Origin: Flavobacteriaceae bacterium
Lineage (GTDB): Bacteria; Bacteroidota; Bacteroidia; Flavobacteriales; Flavobacteriaceae
Direction of reading: 5' to 3'
Assembly: GCA_013214275.1 (NCBI GenBank)
Contig: JABSPP010000121.1
Coordinates: 1 to 5,780 of the forward strand
Length of the DNA: 5,780 nt
A program made the translations under genes and the position numbers. Numbering within the stretch: position 1 is the first letter of the stretch; each line of letters opens with the position of its first letter. Below the pieces are notes generated by a model. It did not search any database, was not told the origin of the DNA, and was given only the letters and a program-made list of their open reading frames with translations. Positions 4,779 to 5,780 of this stretch are shown here, in pieces.

Positions 4779-5733
4779 GATTATAAGCATTGGTAATGTA
4801 GCCTATGTATTGGGGATGGCTGTAAAGAAGTTGCATCGCTGGTATCAAAATGTTTTAAGTGGTTTTAAACAAGCAGAAGAACAAGGCCACATTGGCAAAG
4901 ATGATTTAGAGGTTTATCAAGATGGACAGTATACTGATATCGCAGTTCCAATAGTAGCTCCAGAACACTTGGGCAGTCAAATGGGAATTGATGAGAAAAC
5001 GATTGACGGCACCTGCTACACTATATTAAGCAATAGGCAAACCAATAAGATTGCCCTTATGTCAGCTACTCTAAAGAGCGACCATTTAATGCAACTTATT
5101 ACCACACACTTTGATATAGAACAACGTATGCAAGTAAAGAGTTTAAGTCGCGATATGGCAGAAAATTATGACTGGTTGGGACGCCAAGCTTTTATGAATG
5201 CTTATCATGTCATAGATAAGTTTCATGTGATTAAGAATATATTAGAACAGCTACAAGCCATTCGTATTCGTTATCGTCAAGAAGAACTTGCCAAGCGCAG
5301 AGAGGCTAAGAAAAACAAACAATCCTATCATCAACCTATTTTATCCAATGGCGATACCATATTACAACTATTAGCACGTAGTAGAGGGCTACTATTCATT
5401 ACTCCAAACAAATGGAGTGAACATCAAAAACAAAGAGCTAAATTACTATTTAGTAAATACCCTGAAATCGAAACAGCATACTATCAAGTAATGAAAATCC
5501 GAAAGTGGTTTACCCCACCAACAGGCAAAACTACTTACCAAAAGACTAGAAACAGAAAACGAAAAGAACTTAAGGTGTTACTCAAGGAGTTTACAGATAG
5601 TGGCATAGAAGAAATCCAAAACATAGCAGACTCTATTAAAACCCATATGGGACAAATACTGCATTACTTTGTCAAAAAAGAAACCAATGCTAAAGCAGAA
5701 GCTCTTAACCCGAAAAATTCATTGCTATCTTAG
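4765..5733 (+). CDS. ISL3/ISAon1-type transposase, catalytic (DDE) part, probably defective C-terminus
   Basis: This is the catalytic part of an ISL3-family cut-and-paste transposase. Residues 10-35 (VAYVLGMAVKKLHRWYQNVLSGF) resemble the helix-turn-helix. The DDE residues are visible: D76 in GIDEKTIDG, D130 in SRDMAENY and E312 in NAKAEALN, with the family DKFHV motif at 151-155. The only start codon near the 5' end is TTG at 4765; the frame opens just after a stop at 4756-4758, so it could be made by reinitiation or by a +1 frameshift from the upstream ORF. After E312 the frame ends early (NPKNSLLS) where the family continues about 25 residues. A neighbouring frame continues with EKFIAILVKKGVK, which resembles the missing tail, so a small deletion or frameshift is likely. 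Confidence 0.85.
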   Translation: MVECKIISIGNVAYVLGMAVKKLHRWYQNVLSGFKQAEEQGHIGKDDLEVYQDGQYTDIAVPIVAPEHLGSQMGIDEKTIDGTCYTILSNRQTNKIALMSATLKSDHLMQLITTHFDIEQRMQVKSLSRDMAENYDWLGRQAFMNAYHVIDKFHVIKNILEQLQAIRIRYRQEELAKRREAKKNKQSYHQPILSNGDTILQLLARSRGLLFITPNKWSEHQKQRAKLLFSKYPEIETAYYQVMKIRKWFTPPTGKTTYQKTRNRKRKELKVLLKEFTDSGIEEIQNIADSIKTHMGQILHYFVKKETNAKAEALNPKNSLLS

Positions 5734-5780
5734 TTAAAAAGGGTGTAAAGCGTTATCTTTATTGGTATTAAAAGCTAAAA

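Larger units (their letters stand above)
4381..5780 (+). mobile_element. ISL3-family (ISAon1-type) insertion sequence, right end outside or lost
   Basis: Two overlapping ORFs encode the N-terminal and DDE parts of an ISAon1-type ISL3 transposase, the usual layout in Bacteroidota. I could not find matching terminal inverted repeats, so the left boundary is set at the promoter and is only a guess within about 4141-4419. The right end is probably beyond the window. Confidence 0.75.

Noticed and set aside
4755..5774. Further TTAAAAG words (4755-4761, 5768-5774) as the partner att core
   Set aside because: Seven AT-rich bases recur by chance in this sequence, and neither copy is flanked by tRNA or int-like repeats; both lie inside the insertion sequence.
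4141..5780. Terminal inverted repeats or target duplication of the insertion sequence
   Set aside because: No convincing matching ends were found by eye; the right end probably lies beyond the window.
1..5780. CRISPR array, retron or toxin-antitoxin pair
   Set aside because: No regularly spaced repeats, reverse transcriptase or paired small toxin/antitoxin genes were seen; the XRE protein has no toxin-like neighbour.

Overview
The window is AT-rich and most likely comes from a member of the Bacteroidota, probably Flavobacteriia or a relative. Four things point there: an ISAon1-type ISL3 transposase split into two reading frames; a promoter of the Bacteroidota form TTTG-N22-TATCTTTG; a tRNA-Asn gene without an encoded CCA end; and a small lysine-rich protein of a kind I associate with flavobacteria. 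All family names come from reading motifs, since no search could be run.

Layout. (1) Positions 3-611 hold the C-terminal two thirds of a protein-kinase-fold protein whose N-lobe lies outside the window. (2) Positions 612-1014 are non-coding and unusually full of structure: a 20-bp sequence repeated inside the integrase gene, several dyads, and a 38-nt piece matching the 5' half of a tRNA-Lys(UUU) gene that stops exactly at the end of the anticodon loop. (3) Positions 1015-3197 form an integration module: a P4-type tyrosine integrase, an AlpA/excisionase-like winged-helix protein on the opposite strand whose 3' end overlaps the integrase by 95 bp, and a divergent XRE-type regulator with a very strong Shine-Dalgarno sequence. 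(4) A bidirectional terminator at 3232-3260 separates this module from a small minus-strand gene of unknown function (3284-3694). (5) Positions 3695-4018 are non-coding and locally more GC-rich, with a strong hairpin. (6) An intact tRNA-Asn(GUU) on the minus strand is followed by its own terminator. (7) From about 4381 to the window end lies an insertion sequence: a promoter, the N-terminal ORF and the DDE-bearing ORF of an ISL3/ISAon1 transposase, with a damaged-looking C-terminus.

How the parts fit. The integrase, the AlpA-like protein and the XRE regulator look like the recombination and control module of an integrative element. In such modules the integrase does the strand exchange, the AlpA-like protein biases excision or activates int, and the XRE protein controls a divergent promoter region. 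The tRNA-Lys half-gene and the paired 20-bp repeats beside int are the best candidates for its attachment region. No 3' half of the tRNA is next to the 5' half, so the junction is not a simple integrated end; a tandem junction, an attR-like end or a secondary-site insertion would all fit. The IS and the kinase gene have no visible functional link to this module. The window reads as a mobile-element-rich accessory locus; I do not see a clearly new multi-gene system in it.
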